Below, piece by piece: positions 53,359 through 62,034 of a stretch of DNA of 64,000 nt. Positions within the stretch are counted from its first letter, which is position 1. The number at the start of each line of letters is the position of its first letter. The notes beneath the pieces were generated by a model that was not told the DNA's origin, did not search any database, and was given only the letters and a program-made list of their open reading frames with translations. Made by a program: the position numbers and the translations under genes. Source of the DNA: JAWLCA01 sp041687395 (GTDB taxonomy: Bacteria; Pseudomonadota; Alphaproteobacteria; Rhodobacterales; Rhodobacteraceae); NCBI GenBank assembly GCA_041687395.1, contig JAWLCA010000023.1, positions 1-64,000 on the forward strand. The letters are read 5' to 3'.

Positions 53359-54909
53359 TTAAAGCCAGCGATGGATCGGCAGGTGTCCGATCACCCAAGA
53401 CACTCCGCGACGCCATGCATTGGCGTTCGGATCGCGGGCGGCCGATGCTCCGCCGCGACGCCATCTCAGCGTGCCGGGGCTTGGAAGCGTCAGTTCCCAT
53501 GACTCGGCGGCCGCGGTCGCCCGTGCGAATTCGGCCTCAAGTGCGGCGATGAGGCTGGGGTGATCGACGATGACGCCCATTTCGGTATTCAGGAACAGCG
53601 ACCGCAGATCGAAGTTGAACGATCCGACGAAGCCCAGCCGGCCGTCCACGACGAAGGCCTTGGCATGAAGCATCTCGCCCTTGCGCCGACTGGATTTGTC
53701 CTTGGACGGTGGGGCGAACTCGTGCACGGCAATTCCGGCCCCCAACAGCCCCCTGCGGTAGCGGCGATAGGCACCGTGGACAAAGATCTGGTTGGTGGCC
53801 GACAGCGCATTGGTCAGCACGGAGACCTTGACGCCACGCGCCGCAAGCCCGGTCAGAACGGCCATGCCCTCGCGCCCCGGCACCAGGTAGGGGGTGATCA
53901 GCGCAACGTCGTGTTCGGCCCCGGCCAGCACCGGCTGAAGGGCGGCAGGCATCCAGGAATCGCGACCGCTGCCTTGCGCCTTTTCGGGCGGATCGGCGAC
54001 CAGCCTTGCACCGGGTGACCAGTGGAACGGCCGTTCTGCCAGACGCTGCGCGGCGGCGTCCGCGGCCTCGGCGCTGTCACCAAGGCTTTTCAGATAGGTC
54101 TGCGCCGGCGGGCTGCGCGCAATCTCGTCCAGTTGGCGGCGATAGTCGGCCAGATCGGACTTGTGATCCGACCAGAAGACACCGATGGGAATCGCCATGC
54201 CGCTGTTCCAGTAGTCGTCGAAAACCTTGGCCGCCCGGCGGACCACGGGTCCGGCCAGAAGCAGATCGGCGTCGCGGCAACTGCGGCGCCGCCGAGAGCG
54301 GGTGGCGTCGAAGTACACATCGCCGATATTGCGCCCGCCGATGATTGCCAGGCGGCTGTCGGCGATCCAGGCCTTGCAATGCATCCGTCTGTTGTAGCGC
54401 ACCAGCGCCAGCAGCAGCGCCATGCCCCGCCTGACCGCGCTGCGCCGCGCGGTCACCGGGTTGAACAGCCGCACCTCGATCCCCGGATGGCCGTTCAGGC
54501 CCAGGTAGCTGGGATCGAAGCCCAGCGTGTTCACGTCATCCAGAAGCACACGCACCCTCACCCCGCGGTCCGCCGCCGCCAGAAGTTCCCGCACCAGAAG
54601 CCGCCCGCTCAGGTCATCGCGCCAGATGTAATACAGCATGTCGAGGCTGCGCTGCGCCGCGCGGATCGAGTGCAGTCGGTCGCGGAATGCGCTTCGGTTG
54701 TCGAGGATCAGCGCCGCACCGGTCTGGTCGGGGAAGGCTGCTTCCAGCGCGCCGATGGCAAGATCCAGCGGCGCGCCGTCGCCCGATGGAATGGAATGCG
54801 ACTCCGGCCCGCGCGCCTTGCGGGCAAAGCGGCCATAGGACCACAGCGCGAAGACCGAGGCGGCAGCGAAAAGCGCCGCGGCAAGGAGCAGCCATTGCAG
54901 CCAGATCAT
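53359..54909 (-). CDS. Phospholipase D-like (cardiolipin synthase-like) membrane protein
   Basis: A 516-residue protein with an N-terminal membrane helix (WLQWLLLAAALFAAASVFALW) and two HKD motifs: His177/Lys179/Asp184 (MHCKAWIAD) and His415/Lys417/Asp422 (LHAKAFVVDGRLGFVGS). The two-HKD plus anchor layout matches bacterial cardiolipin synthase/PLD family members. The ATG overlaps the stop of the upstream EEP-family nuclease gene (54906-54909), so the pair is coupled. A longer in-frame extension to 55401 lies antisense to that gene and is rejected. The reaction, cardiolipin synthesis or other phosphatidyl transfer, is undecided. Confidence 0.84.
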   Translation of the reverse strand: MIWLQWLLLAAALFAAASVFALWSYGRFARKARGPESHSIPSGDGAPLDLAIGALEAAFPDQTGAALILDNRSAFRDRLHSIRAAQRSLDMLYYIWRDDLSGRLLVRELLAAADRGVRVRVLLDDVNTLGFDPSYLGLNGHPGIEVRLFNPVTARRSAVRRGMALLLALVRYNRRMHCKAWIADSRLAIIGGRNIGDVYFDATRSRRRRSCRDADLLLAGPVVRRAAKVFDDYWNSGMAIPIGVFWSDHKSDLADYRRQLDEIARSPPAQTYLKSLGDSAEAADAAAQRLAERPFHWSPGARLVADPPEKAQGSGRDSWMPAALQPVLAGAEHDVALITPYLVPGREGMAVLTGLAARGVKVSVLTNALSATNQIFVHGAYRRYRRGLLGAGIAVHEFAPPSKDKSSRRKGEMLHAKAFVVDGRLGFVGSFNFDLRSLFLNTEMGVIVDHPSLIAALEAEFARATAAAESWELTLPSPGTLRWRRGGASAARDPNANAWRRGVSWVIGHLPIHRWL

Positions 54910-55682
54910 TGCCGGCTGTCCTCTTGTCGCAGGGGAAGGCGAAGGCGCGCCCTGACCGGCAAGTGGTCCGAGGCGATGCGGGCCAGCGGGCTGGAATGCG
55001 GCGCGATCTCCAGCACGTCGGCCGCGGTGCAGGTCAGCACGCGATCCAGCGACAGCACAGGCATGCCTGCGGGGAAACTGGGGATGCCGGGCGCGGCGTG
55101 ACCGCCCATCGCGCGGGCCAGCGGCAACAGGGAGGACCGGCTGCCCACGCGCCATTCGTTCAGATCGCCCATCAGAATGGTGGGGCGTCCGTCGCCCTCG
55201 CGGTGCGCCTCGGCCAGGGCGCGGGCCTGCATCAGGCGGGATCCACGCAGAAGCCCGAGATGCGCCGCGACGATCCGCAGCGGATGCGGGCCTAGCTTCA
55301 GATCGACCACCACCGCCCCACGCGGCTCCAGTCCCGGCAGGGTGATCGGATGCACGTCCTCGACCTCGGCATCGCGGATCAGAACGAGGTTTCCGTGCCA
55401 TCCATGCGCCAGACGGCCGGACCGGTTGGACATCGGCACAGGCGCAAGACCGGTGATCTCGCGCAGCGCTTCGAGGTCGAGCACCCCGGCGCGATCCCCG
55501 AAACGGCGGTCCGCTTCCTGAAGGGCGACGATATCGGCATCCAGTTCCCCGATCACGCGCGCGGTACGTGTCGGATCACGCCGCATGTCGAGGCCCAGCC
55601 CCTTCTGCACGTTATAGGTCGCCACGACGAATTCATCGTCGCGGGACCGGGGAAGCTGACGCTGCGGGCGCGGATCGCTCAT
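54906..55682 (-). CDS. Endonuclease/exonuclease/phosphatase (EEP)-family protein
   Basis: A 258-residue protein with EEP landmarks: ATYNVQKGLG near the N-terminus, IVALQEADRRF (Glu metal ligand), AAHLGLLRGSR, MGDLNEWRVG (Asp-Asn pair) and a final ASDHLPV (Asp-His). No signal peptide. Relatives act on DNA, sphingolipids or phospholipids. Coupling to a PLD-family gene (ATGA overlap) favours a lipid-related role, as with known EEP-cardiolipin synthase neighbours (inference). The start at 55682 (MSDPRPQ) is preferred over 55718. Confidence 0.83.
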   Translation of the reverse strand: MSDPRPQRQLPRSRDDEFVVATYNVQKGLGLDMRRDPTRTARVIGELDADIVALQEADRRFGDRAGVLDLEALREITGLAPVPMSNRSGRLAHGWHGNLVLIRDAEVEDVHPITLPGLEPRGAVVVDLKLGPHPLRIVAAHLGLLRGSRLMQARALAEAHREGDGRPTILMGDLNEWRVGSRSSLLPLARAMGGHAAPGIPSFPAGMPVLSLDRVLTCTAADVLEIAPHSSPLARIASDHLPVRARLRLPLRQEDSRQ

Positions 55683-55804
55683 CCCTAGGATGATGGGTTG
55701 CCGCGCGACCGGGAACAAGGGGGCGCTTCAGTGGGCAGCCAGATGGCTGGACCAATCACGCCGGATCGGCTAGCGCTGACCCCCGCCCACCTGTCCGGAC
55801 CCAG

Positions 55805-56458
55805 ATGCGCAAGATACCCACCCACGAACGCACCTACGATCGACTGAGCGAGATGATCCTGTTCGGTCAGTTGGCGCCGGGGCAGGCGGTCACAATCCAG
55901 GGGCTGGTTCAGGATCTGGGCGTCGGCATGACCCCGGTGCGCGAGGCGATCCGGCGACTGACGGCCGAAGGCGCGCTGGTCCCGCAGGGCAACCGCCGGG
56001 TCAGCCTGCCCCGGCTGACCGCGCCCGCGCTGGACGAGATCGCCTTTGCCCGCCTGGCGCTGGAGCCCGAGATCGCGCGTCGCGCCGTTGCAGGCTTGTC
56101 CCCCGACCGGATCACCGCGCTGGAAGCAGCGGATCGCGCCCTCGATGCGGCGATCCTGGCGGGGGACGTGTCGGGGTATCTGCGCGGCAACCACGACTTC
56201 CATTTCACACTGTACGAGGCTGCCGGGGCCGAGGTGCTGTTAGCGCTGGTGCGCACGCTGTGGCTACGGTTCGGTCCGTCCTTGCGAGTGGTCTGTGCAC
56301 GCTACGGTGCGGGCGGCCTGCCCGACCGGCACCGCGAGTCGCTGGCGACGATGCGGGCGGGTGACGCCGACGCCCTGGCCGCGGCGATCCGCGCCGACAT
56401 CGAACAGGGCGTGGCCGAGATGCGCGCGGCGCTCGCGGCCGGCGACCTCGATCCGTAA
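55805..56458 (+). CDS. GntR-family (FadR/FCD-type) transcriptional regulator
   Basis: A 217-residue regulator. The N-terminal winged HTH (YDRLSEMILFGQLAPGQ, MTPVREAIRRLTAEGAL) is followed by an FCD helical effector domain with the metal/ligand histidines (DFHFTLYEAAGAEVLL). Members of this group respond to organic acids or polyamine-related metabolites. Immediately downstream lies a palindromic operator in the promoter of a class III transaminase gene on the same strand, which is the likely target. ATG 55805 is the first in-frame start. Confidence 0.87.
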   Translation: MRKIPTHERTYDRLSEMILFGQLAPGQAVTIQGLVQDLGVGMTPVREAIRRLTAEGALVPQGNRRVSLPRLTAPALDEIAFARLALEPEIARRAVAGLSPDRITALEAADRALDAAILAGDVSGYLRGNHDFHFTLYEAAGAEVLLALVRTLWLRFGPSLRVVCARYGAGGLPDRHRESLATMRAGDADALAAAIRADIEQGVAEMRAALAAGDLDP

Positions 56459-56502
56459 TTTGATCAAATTTCTTGACGCCTCCTTTGTGGGGGGATTAGG
56501 GT
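56457..56502 (+). promoter_or_regulatory. Promoter and GntR-type operator of the transaminase gene
   Basis: The perfect 14-bp palindrome AATTTGATCAAATT (56457-56470) overlaps the GntR stop codon. It is followed directly by -35 TTGACG (56473-56478) and, 18 bp later, -10-like TAGGGT (56497-56502), 57 nt before the transaminase ATG. TTTGATCAAA-type palindromes are typical of FadR-family GntR operators. The site would let the regulator control the transaminase gene without its own coding sequence being affected. Confidence 0.6.
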
Positions 56503-56559
56503 GCCGGCCAATCGCGATCGGCCGCTCAGCTTCGCGGCCAAAAATCGACGGAGAGCCCC

Positions 56560-57960
56560 ATGACGATCATCACGAACCATCTGCCGACGGCAGAACTTCA
56601 GGCGCTTGACGCCGCCCATCACATGCACCCGTTTACCGCCGGAAATGAGCTGGCGGCCAAGGGCGCCCGCGTCATCACGCGGGCGCAGGGGGTATGGCTG
56701 ACGGACTCCGAAGGCAACGAGCTGATCGACGGCATGGCCGGCCTGTGGTGCGTGAACATTGGCTACGGCCGCAAGGAACTGGCCGAAGTCGCCGCGCGGC
56801 AGATGCAGGAACTGCCGTTCTACAACACCTTCTTCCAGACGACCCATGTGCCGGCCATCGCGCTGTCCACCCGGCTTGCGGAACTCGCGCCCGGCGATCT
56901 GAACCATGTCTTCTTTGCAGGATCGGGGTCCGAGGCCAATGATACCAACATCCGCATGGTGCGACACTACTGGGATGCCAAGGGCAAGCCCGAGAAGAAA
57001 GTGATCATCAGCCGCAAGAACGCCTATCACGGCTCGACCATGGGCGGGGCCAGCCTTGGGGGCATGTCGGGCATGCACGCGCAGGGCGGCCTGCCGATCC
57101 CAGATATCGTTCACATCGATCAGCCCTACTGGTGGGGAGAGGGCGGCGACATGTCCCCCGACGAGTTCGGTCGCGCCCGCGCCCGCCAGCTGGAAGAAAA
57201 GATCGCCGAACTGGGCGAGGATCGCGTCGCCGCCTTCATCGCCGAGCCGATCCAGGGCGCGGGCGGCGTGATCATCCCGCCCGACAGTTACTGGCCCGAG
57301 ATTCAGCGCATCTGCGACGCCCACGACATCCTGCTGATCGTGGACGAAGTGATCACCGGCTTCGGGCGGACCGGCAACTGGTTCGGCAGCCAGACGATGA
57401 ACATCCGGCCGCATATCATGACCATCGCCAAGGGGCTTTCCTCGGGCTACCAACCGATCGGCGGGTCGATCGTCTGTGACGAGGTGGCGTCCGTGATCGA
57501 CGCGGCGGGCGATTTCAACCACGGCTACACCTATTCCGGCCATCCGGTGGCCGCGGCCGTGGCGCTGGAGAACCTGCGCATCCTGGATGAAGAGAAGATC
57601 GTCGAGCATGCCCGCGACGTGGCCGCGCCCCATCTGGCAAGGAAATGGGCGCAACTGGCCGATCACCCGCTGGTGGGCGAGGTGACGCTTTGCGGCATGA
57701 TGGGGTCCATCGCCCTGACCCCGCACAAGGAAAGCCGCGCCCGGTTCGCGTCGGAGGCCGGAACCGTCGGCTACATCTGCCGCGAGCGGTGTTTTGCCAA
57801 CAATCTGGTGATGCGGCATGTCGGCGACCGGATGGTGATTGCACCCCCGCTGGTGATCTGTCCCGAAGAGATCGACGTGATGTTCGACCGCGCCGTCGCT
57901 TCGCTCGATCAGACGCTGGACGCGGTGCGCGCCGATGGCCTGATGAGGGCCGCGGCCTGA
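56560..57960 (+). CDS. Class III (omega-amino acid) aminotransferase
   Basis: A 466-residue PLP enzyme of fold type I, subgroup III. The Schiff-base lysine is Lys291 (TIAKGLSSGYQPIGGS), Asp262 is the ring-N contact (LIVDEVITGFGRTG), and GSGSEANDTN (121-130) is the phosphate loop. It resembles putrescine/taurine/beta-alanine:pyruvate transaminases, for which the amino donor is not decidable by eye. It sits behind a GntR-family gene with a palindromic operator in its promoter, pointing to substrate-inducible catabolism of an amine (inference). mtgA follows 39 nt later. Confidence 0.86.
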   Translation: MTIITNHLPTAELQALDAAHHMHPFTAGNELAAKGARVITRAQGVWLTDSEGNELIDGMAGLWCVNIGYGRKELAEVAARQMQELPFYNTFFQTTHVPAIALSTRLAELAPGDLNHVFFAGSGSEANDTNIRMVRHYWDAKGKPEKKVIISRKNAYHGSTMGGASLGGMSGMHAQGGLPIPDIVHIDQPYWWGEGGDMSPDEFGRARARQLEEKIAELGEDRVAAFIAEPIQGAGGVIIPPDSYWPEIQRICDAHDILLIVDEVITGFGRTGNWFGSQTMNIRPHIMTIAKGLSSGYQPIGGSIVCDEVASVIDAAGDFNHGYTYSGHPVAAAVALENLRILDEEKIVEHARDVAAPHLARKWAQLADHPLVGEVTLCGMMGSIALTPHKESRARFASEAGTVGYICRERCFANNLVMRHVGDRMVIAPPLVICPEEIDVMFDRAVASLDQTLDAVRADGLMRAAA

Positions 57961-57999
57961 CCTTGACCCGCCGCGCGCTTGCCGCCAAACGGGCTGGCA

Positions 58000-58713
58000 A
58001 TGGCGCGACGGGGCAAATCATCGAAGTCGAAAGCGAAGGCCGGGCGGAACTTCCGCCCGGGCCTGTGGCTGCGGCGCGGGGTACTGGGGCTTGTGGCCCT
58101 TGCGCTTGGCCTGGTCGTTCTGTTCTCGGTCGTGAACCCGCCTCGCGGGATCTACATGATCGCCGAGGCGCAGCGGCATGGCGGGATTACGCGCGTCTGG
58201 GTGCCGCATGAGCGGATCAGCCCGCACATGATGCGCGCCGCCGTCGCGGCCGAAGATGCGAATTTCTGCCTGCACTGGGGCTTTGACATGGGCGAGATCC
58301 GGCGCGCGCTGGACAGCGGCGCGGGGCGCGGGGCATCCACGATCACTCAGCAGACGGTGAAGAACGTGTTCCTGTGGCACGGCCGGTCCTGGCCCCGCAA
58401 GGCGCTGGAAGCGGTGTTGACCCCGGTGGTGGAACTGATCTGGTCCAAGCGCCGGATCCTGGAGGTCTATCTGAACACCGCCGAATTCGACACCGGCGTC
58501 TTCGGGGTAGAGGCTGCGGCGCGGCACTATTTCGGCACTTCGGCTGCGGATCTGACGCTGCAGCAGGCGGCCCGGCTGGCGGCGATCCTTCCGGATCCAA
58601 AGGGCCGCAGCGCAGGGCGCCCATCGGGCTTCGTGCAACGGCGCGCGGCGGCGATTGCCGACGGGGCGGCGACGATCCGCGCCGACGGGCGCGATCGTTG
58701 CTTCCTGCCTTGA
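58000..58713 (+). CDS. mtgA: Monofunctional peptidoglycan glycosyltransferase
   Basis: A 237-residue GT51 protein with a basic N-terminus (MARRGKSSKSKAK), a single membrane helix (about 27-46) and the glycosyltransferase core: catalytic Glu85 in AAEDANFCLHWG, GASTITQQTVKN (second motif) and RILEVYLNTAEF. It polymerises lipid II into glycan strands without a transpeptidase domain. The ATG at 58000 is preferred over 57979 because it gives the typical short cytosolic tail. The FzlA-like gene follows after 52 nt. Confidence 0.92.
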   Translation: MARRGKSSKSKAKAGRNFRPGLWLRRGVLGLVALALGLVVLFSVVNPPRGIYMIAEAQRHGGITRVWVPHERISPHMMRAAVAAEDANFCLHWGFDMGEIRRALDSGAGRGASTITQQTVKNVFLWHGRSWPRKALEAVLTPVVELIWSKRRILEVYLNTAEFDTGVFGVEAAARHYFGTSAADLTLQQAARLAAILPDPKGRSAGRPSGFVQRRAAAIADGAATIRADGRDRCFLP

Positions 58714-58765
58714 GTTTCGCGCCCCGCCTTGGCATGGAGGGCGCACCCCAACTCCGAGCACCCGA

Positions 58766-59431
58766 ATGAACCGCCTGTTCCACGTCCCCCTGTCCCCGTT
58801 CTGCCGCAAGGTCCGCCTGACGCTGGCCGAAAAGAAGATCGAGGTGGAACTGGTCGAGGAGAAGTACTGGGAACCGTCGCCCGATTTCCTGCGCCGCAAT
58901 CCGGCCGGCAAGGTGCCGGTGCTGAGGCTGGACGGGCGCACGCTGACCGAGAGCCAGGCGATCTGCGAATACATCGACGAGGTCCATCCCGAGCCGCCGC
59001 TGATGCCAGCTTCGCCAGCCGAACGGCACGAGGTGCGCCGGCTCTGCGCCTGGTTCGACGACAAGTTTCACCACGAGGTGACGTCGAAGCTGCTGTACGA
59101 GCGGGTGAACAAGAAGATCACCGGGCAGGGCTATCCCGACAGCCGGAACGTGAAGGCGGGGGCGCAGGCGATCAAGTATCATCTGGATTATTTGGCCTGG
59201 CTGCTGGATCAGCGGCGCTGGCTGGCGGGCGACGCGATGACGCTGGCGGATTTTGCGGCGGCGGCGCATCTCTCCTGTCTCGATTATATCTCTGACGTGG
59301 ACTGGAACCGCAGCCAGACGGTCAAGGACTGGTATGCCAAGATCAAGTCGCGGCCCAGTTTCCGAACGATCCTGGCAGATCAGGTGCCGGGCCTGCGCCC
59401 GCCGCCGCATTATGCCGATCTGGATTTCTGA
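58766..59431 (+). CDS. fzlA: Glutathione S-transferase-fold protein, probable FzlA (FtsZ-binding)
   Basis: A 221-residue protein with a thioredoxin-like N-terminal domain (LSPFCRKVRLTLAEKK, NPAGKVPVL, TESQAICEYIDE) and a helical C-terminal domain (WFDDKFHHEVTSKLLYERVNKK). The VEEKYWEPSPDFLRRN segment resembles FzlA, the GST-like FtsZ-binding protein needed for division in Caulobacter. It is located between mtgA and queG, also wall/growth-linked. The alternative is an ordinary GST. I am moderately confident from sequence look only. Confidence 0.68.
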   Translation: MNRLFHVPLSPFCRKVRLTLAEKKIEVELVEEKYWEPSPDFLRRNPAGKVPVLRLDGRTLTESQAICEYIDEVHPEPPLMPASPAERHEVRRLCAWFDDKFHHEVTSKLLYERVNKKITGQGYPDSRNVKAGAQAIKYHLDYLAWLLDQRRWLAGDAMTLADFAAAAHLSCLDYISDVDWNRSQTVKDWYAKIKSRPSFRTILADQVPGLRPPPHYADLDF

Positions 59432-59446
59432 TCCCGGCGCGGCGCG

Positions 59447-60481
59447 ATGACGCCCGAAGCCCTGAAATCGGCGCTGGCGGCGCGCGCCCTGGACGAGGGC
59501 TTTGCCAAGATCGGGGTCTGTGCGCCCGATGCGATTCCGCTGGCGGCGGGGCGGCTGGGGGCGTTTGTCGCCGCCGGATATCACGGGCAGATGGGGTGGA
59601 TGGCCGAGCGGATGCACTGGCGCGGCGATCCGGCGGCGCTGTGGCCGGCGGCGCGGTCGGTAGTGATGCTGGCCGAGAGCTACTCGCCCGATCATGACCC
59701 GCTGGCGGTGCTGAAGCGGCGCGACCGGGGGGCAGTTTCGGTCTATGCGCAGGGGCGGGATTATCACGACCTGGTCAAGAAGCGGCTGAAGCGGCTTGGC
59801 CGCTGGCTGATCGAGGCGGCGGGGGGCGAGATCAAGGTCTTCGTCGATACCGCCCCCGTGATGGAAAAGCCGCTGGCGCAGGCGGCGGGGCTGGGATGGC
59901 AGGGCAAGCACACCAACCTGCTGGGCCGCGACCTGGGAAACTGGTTTTTTCTGGGGGCGATCTTTACCACGCTGGAGCTGCCGAAGGACGCGGCGGAGGA
60001 GGAGCGCTGCGGGTCGTGCACGGCTTGCCTGGATATCTGCCCGACCAATGCCTTTCCCGCGCCGTTCCGCCTCGATGCGCGGCGCTGCATTTCCTACCTG
60101 ACGATCGAGCATCGGGGGCCAGTGGACCCGAAGTTGCGGCCGCTGATGGGGAACCGGATCTATGGCTGCGACGATTGCCTGGCGATCTGCCCCTGGAACA
60201 AGTTCGCGGTGGCGGCGAAGGAGATCGGCTATGCAGCGCGGGAGGGGGAGCCGCCGTTGCTGGCGGATCTGGCGGGGCTGGATGATGCGGGGTTTCGGGC
60301 GCGGTTTTCGGGCAGCCCGATCAAGCGGATCGGGCGGGACCGGTTCGTTCGGAACGTGCTGTATGCGATCGGGAACTCGGGGGATCCGGGGCTGATTTCG
60401 GTGGCGCGGGGGCTGGTGGAGGACCCGGCCGAAGAGGTGGCCGATGCGGCGCGCTGGGCTGTCGGGCGGCTGGCGGGGTAG
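59447..60481 (+). CDS. queG: Epoxyqueuosine reductase
   Basis: A 344-residue cobalamin and iron-sulfur enzyme that reduces epoxyqueuosine to queuosine in tRNA. The two 4Fe-4S motifs are visible: CGSCTACLDICP (Cys188, 191, 194, 198) and CDDCLAICPWN (Cys241, 244, 248) with Cys214. Asp134 (VFVDTAPVMEKP) is the active-site acid. A short C-terminal HEAT-like helical region follows. It lies 15 nt after the FzlA-like gene on the same strand. Eleven nt past its stop begins repeat copy B. Confidence 0.93.
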   Translation: MTPEALKSALAARALDEGFAKIGVCAPDAIPLAAGRLGAFVAAGYHGQMGWMAERMHWRGDPAALWPAARSVVMLAESYSPDHDPLAVLKRRDRGAVSVYAQGRDYHDLVKKRLKRLGRWLIEAAGGEIKVFVDTAPVMEKPLAQAAGLGWQGKHTNLLGRDLGNWFFLGAIFTTLELPKDAAEEERCGSCTACLDICPTNAFPAPFRLDARRCISYLTIEHRGPVDPKLRPLMGNRIYGCDDCLAICPWNKFAVAAKEIGYAAREGEPPLLADLAGLDDAGFRARFSGSPIKRIGRDRFVRNVLYAIGNSGDPGLISVARGLVEDPAEEVADAARWAVGRLAG

Positions 60482-60492
60482 GGCGCCACGAG

Positions 60493-60580
60493 TGCTCACG
60501 CGTGAGCAAATTGCCAAGCCATTGAAATCGAATGATTTCGTGATTTTTGTTAACTCGATGGCAAGCGGCCATGCGTGTCG
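60493..60580 (+). repeat. Dispersed 3'-end repeat, copy B (11 nt downstream of queG)
   Basis: An 88-bp element beginning with the perfect 16-bp palindrome TGCTCACGCGTGAGCA (60493-60508), then CAAGCCATTGAAATCG, GATTTCGTGATTTTT, GTTAAC, GATGGCAA, and ending GCCATGCGTGTCG. It is the same length and nearly the same in its blocks as the copy after the homocysteine methyltransferase gene, and gapless against the copy after smc. The outer end is part of a second inverted repeat, GCCATGC...GCATGGC (60568-60588). Confidence 0.8.
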
Positions 60581-60659
60581 GGCATGGCGAGGGCCGGAGA
60601 TCGGGTGATCCGGCGGATCTGTGCGTTAGTTTGGCCGTTTCGGACTGAAATCATGCCCG

Positions 60660-60682
60660 CGCCATGCGTTGCACGCATGGCG
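60660..60682. repeat. Inverted repeat near repeat copy B
   Basis: CGCCATGCGT pairs perfectly with ACGCATGGCG around a 3-nt loop (TGC). The same CCATGCG motif closes repeat copies A and B. It lies about 80 bp past copy B, in the 280-bp stretch between queG and the next transporter. There is no T-run; it may be another part of the same element family. Confidence 0.5.
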
Positions 60683-60761
60683 CGCGCCCGGTGTGCTGCC
60701 GCATCTTCCCCGCGCCACGCCCGCAGGCTAGGCTTCGCCCGTTCCGGCCCGAAAGGTTCGC

Positions 60762-61679
60762 ATGTCCCCGCTGCGCGGCATCCTGCTGAAGATCACCTCG
60801 GTCACGGTGTTCATCTGCATGGCGTCACTGATCAAGGCGGTGTCGGATACGGTGCCGCCGGGTCAGTCGGTGTTCTTCCGGTCGTTCTTTGCCATTCCGG
60901 TTATCCTGATCTGGCTGTGGTGGACGCATGAGCTGTCCAGCGGGCTGAGGGTGCGCGATCCGATGAACCACGTCTTTCGAGGCATGATGGGCACGCTGGG
61001 CATGGGCTTCGGCTTTGCCGGACTGGGGTTGTTGCCACTGCCGGAGGTGACGGCCATCGGCTATGCCGCGCCGCTGTTGACGGTGATCTTTGCCGCAATG
61101 TTCCTGGGCGAGAAGGTGCGGGCGTTCCGGCTGTCGGCGGTGGGGCTGGGACTTGTTGGCGTGCTGATCGTGCTGTCGCCCCGGCTGGGGGCCATCGGCG
61201 AATGGGACGACCGGGCGGCGCTGGGCGCGCTGGTGGTGCTGATGGGGGCCGCGTTCTCGGCGCTGGCGCAAGTGTTCATCCGCAAGATGGTGCAGGTCGA
61301 ACGCACCTCGGCCATCGTGTTCTGGTTTTCGGTGACTGCCTCGGTCGCGTCGCTGGGCACGATCCCGTTCGGCTGGGTCTGGCCGACGGCCAGCCAGGCG
61401 GGGTTGCTGGTGCTGGCGGGGCTGCTGGGGGGCGTGGGGCAGATCCTGCTGACATCGAGTTACCGCTTCGCCGATGCCTCGGTCATCGCGCCGTTCGAAT
61501 ATGCCTCGATGCTGTTTGCCATCCTGATCGGCTATTTCGTCTTTGCCGAGGTGCCGACGGCGGTGATGCTGGCCGGTGCTGCGCTGATCATGCTTGCGGG
61601 TGTTCTGATCATCTGGCGCGAACGGCAGCTGGGGCTGGAACGGGCGCGGCAGCGCAAGGCATCCACACCGCAGGGTTGA
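60762..61679 (+). CDS. EamA/DMT-family transporter
   Basis: A 305-residue protein with ten predicted transmembrane helices in two EamA repeats (LLPLPEVTAIGYAAPLLTVIFAAMF; YRFADASVIAPFEYASMLFAI). It starts with a short cytosolic N-terminus. The second-repeat signature SVIAPFEYASML is typical of metabolite exporters of the RhaT/YdcZ-like DMT group. The substrate is unknown. It is separate from the other EamA gene (20652-21566) and not a close copy. The region upstream contains the repeat elements and no other gene. Confidence 0.82.
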   Translation: MSPLRGILLKITSVTVFICMASLIKAVSDTVPPGQSVFFRSFFAIPVILIWLWWTHELSSGLRVRDPMNHVFRGMMGTLGMGFGFAGLGLLPLPEVTAIGYAAPLLTVIFAAMFLGEKVRAFRLSAVGLGLVGVLIVLSPRLGAIGEWDDRAALGALVVLMGAAFSALAQVFIRKMVQVERTSAIVFWFSVTASVASLGTIPFGWVWPTASQAGLLVLAGLLGGVGQILLTSSYRFADASVIAPFEYASMLFAILIGYFVFAEVPTAVMLAGAALIMLAGVLIIWRERQLGLERARQRKASTPQG

Positions 61680-61775
61680 ACTCCCCGTGAGGAAAGGGGT
61701 GAAAGAATCGGTCGCGGATGCTATCAAAGGTGCCCGGGCGATGCCCGGCGCCATGGGAGCAAGGAGGAAGTTGCC

Positions 61776-61967
61776 ATGACCAAGCATATCATCGACCGCC
61801 AACGAATCGTCAGTGACACATCGCGCGTGAAGGCCTACGTGGCGCTGGAGCGTCAGGACAGCCCGCATCCGGCCAGCCGCAAGCTGATGCAGCGCGCCGT
61901 GGAGCGGCACCGCGCCGACGAGCGGGTCAAGGCCTTCCTGAACATCGAACGCGGCCGCACCGCCTGA
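61776..61967 (+). CDS. Small basic protein of unknown function with internal repeat
   Basis: A 63-residue hydrophilic, helical-looking protein with a good ribosome-binding sequence (GGAGCAAGGAGG). The motif SRVKAYVALERQ (residues about 16-27) is repeated as ERVKAFLNIERG (about 49-60), so it looks like a tandem duplication. I do not recognise a family. It is single, and followed by a strong inverted repeat that may terminate both it and the converging ilvE gene. Confidence 0.6.
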   Translation: MTKHIIDRQRIVSDTSRVKAYVALERQDSPHPASRKLMQRAVERHRADERVKAFLNIERGRTA

Positions 61968-61991
61968 AGGGTGCGGCGGCCAAACGCAGAG

Positions 61992-62012
61992 GCCCCGGGT
62001 CAGGCCCGGGGC
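61992..62012. terminator. Inverted repeat between the small protein gene and ilvE
   Basis: GCCCCGGG pairs perfectly with CCCGGGGC around a 5-nt loop. It lies 24 nt after the small protein stop and 22 nt past the ilvE stop on the other strand, and so could act bidirectionally. The T-tract (GTCTTGTTGT) is imperfect. Confidence 0.6.
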
Positions 62013-62034
62013 GTCTTGTTGTGGTGCGGTGGCG

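Noticed and set aside
58343..60517. Long open frame antisense to mtgA, fzlA-like and queG
   Set aside because: Proline/arginine-rich, no domain, and three intact sense genes beneath it.
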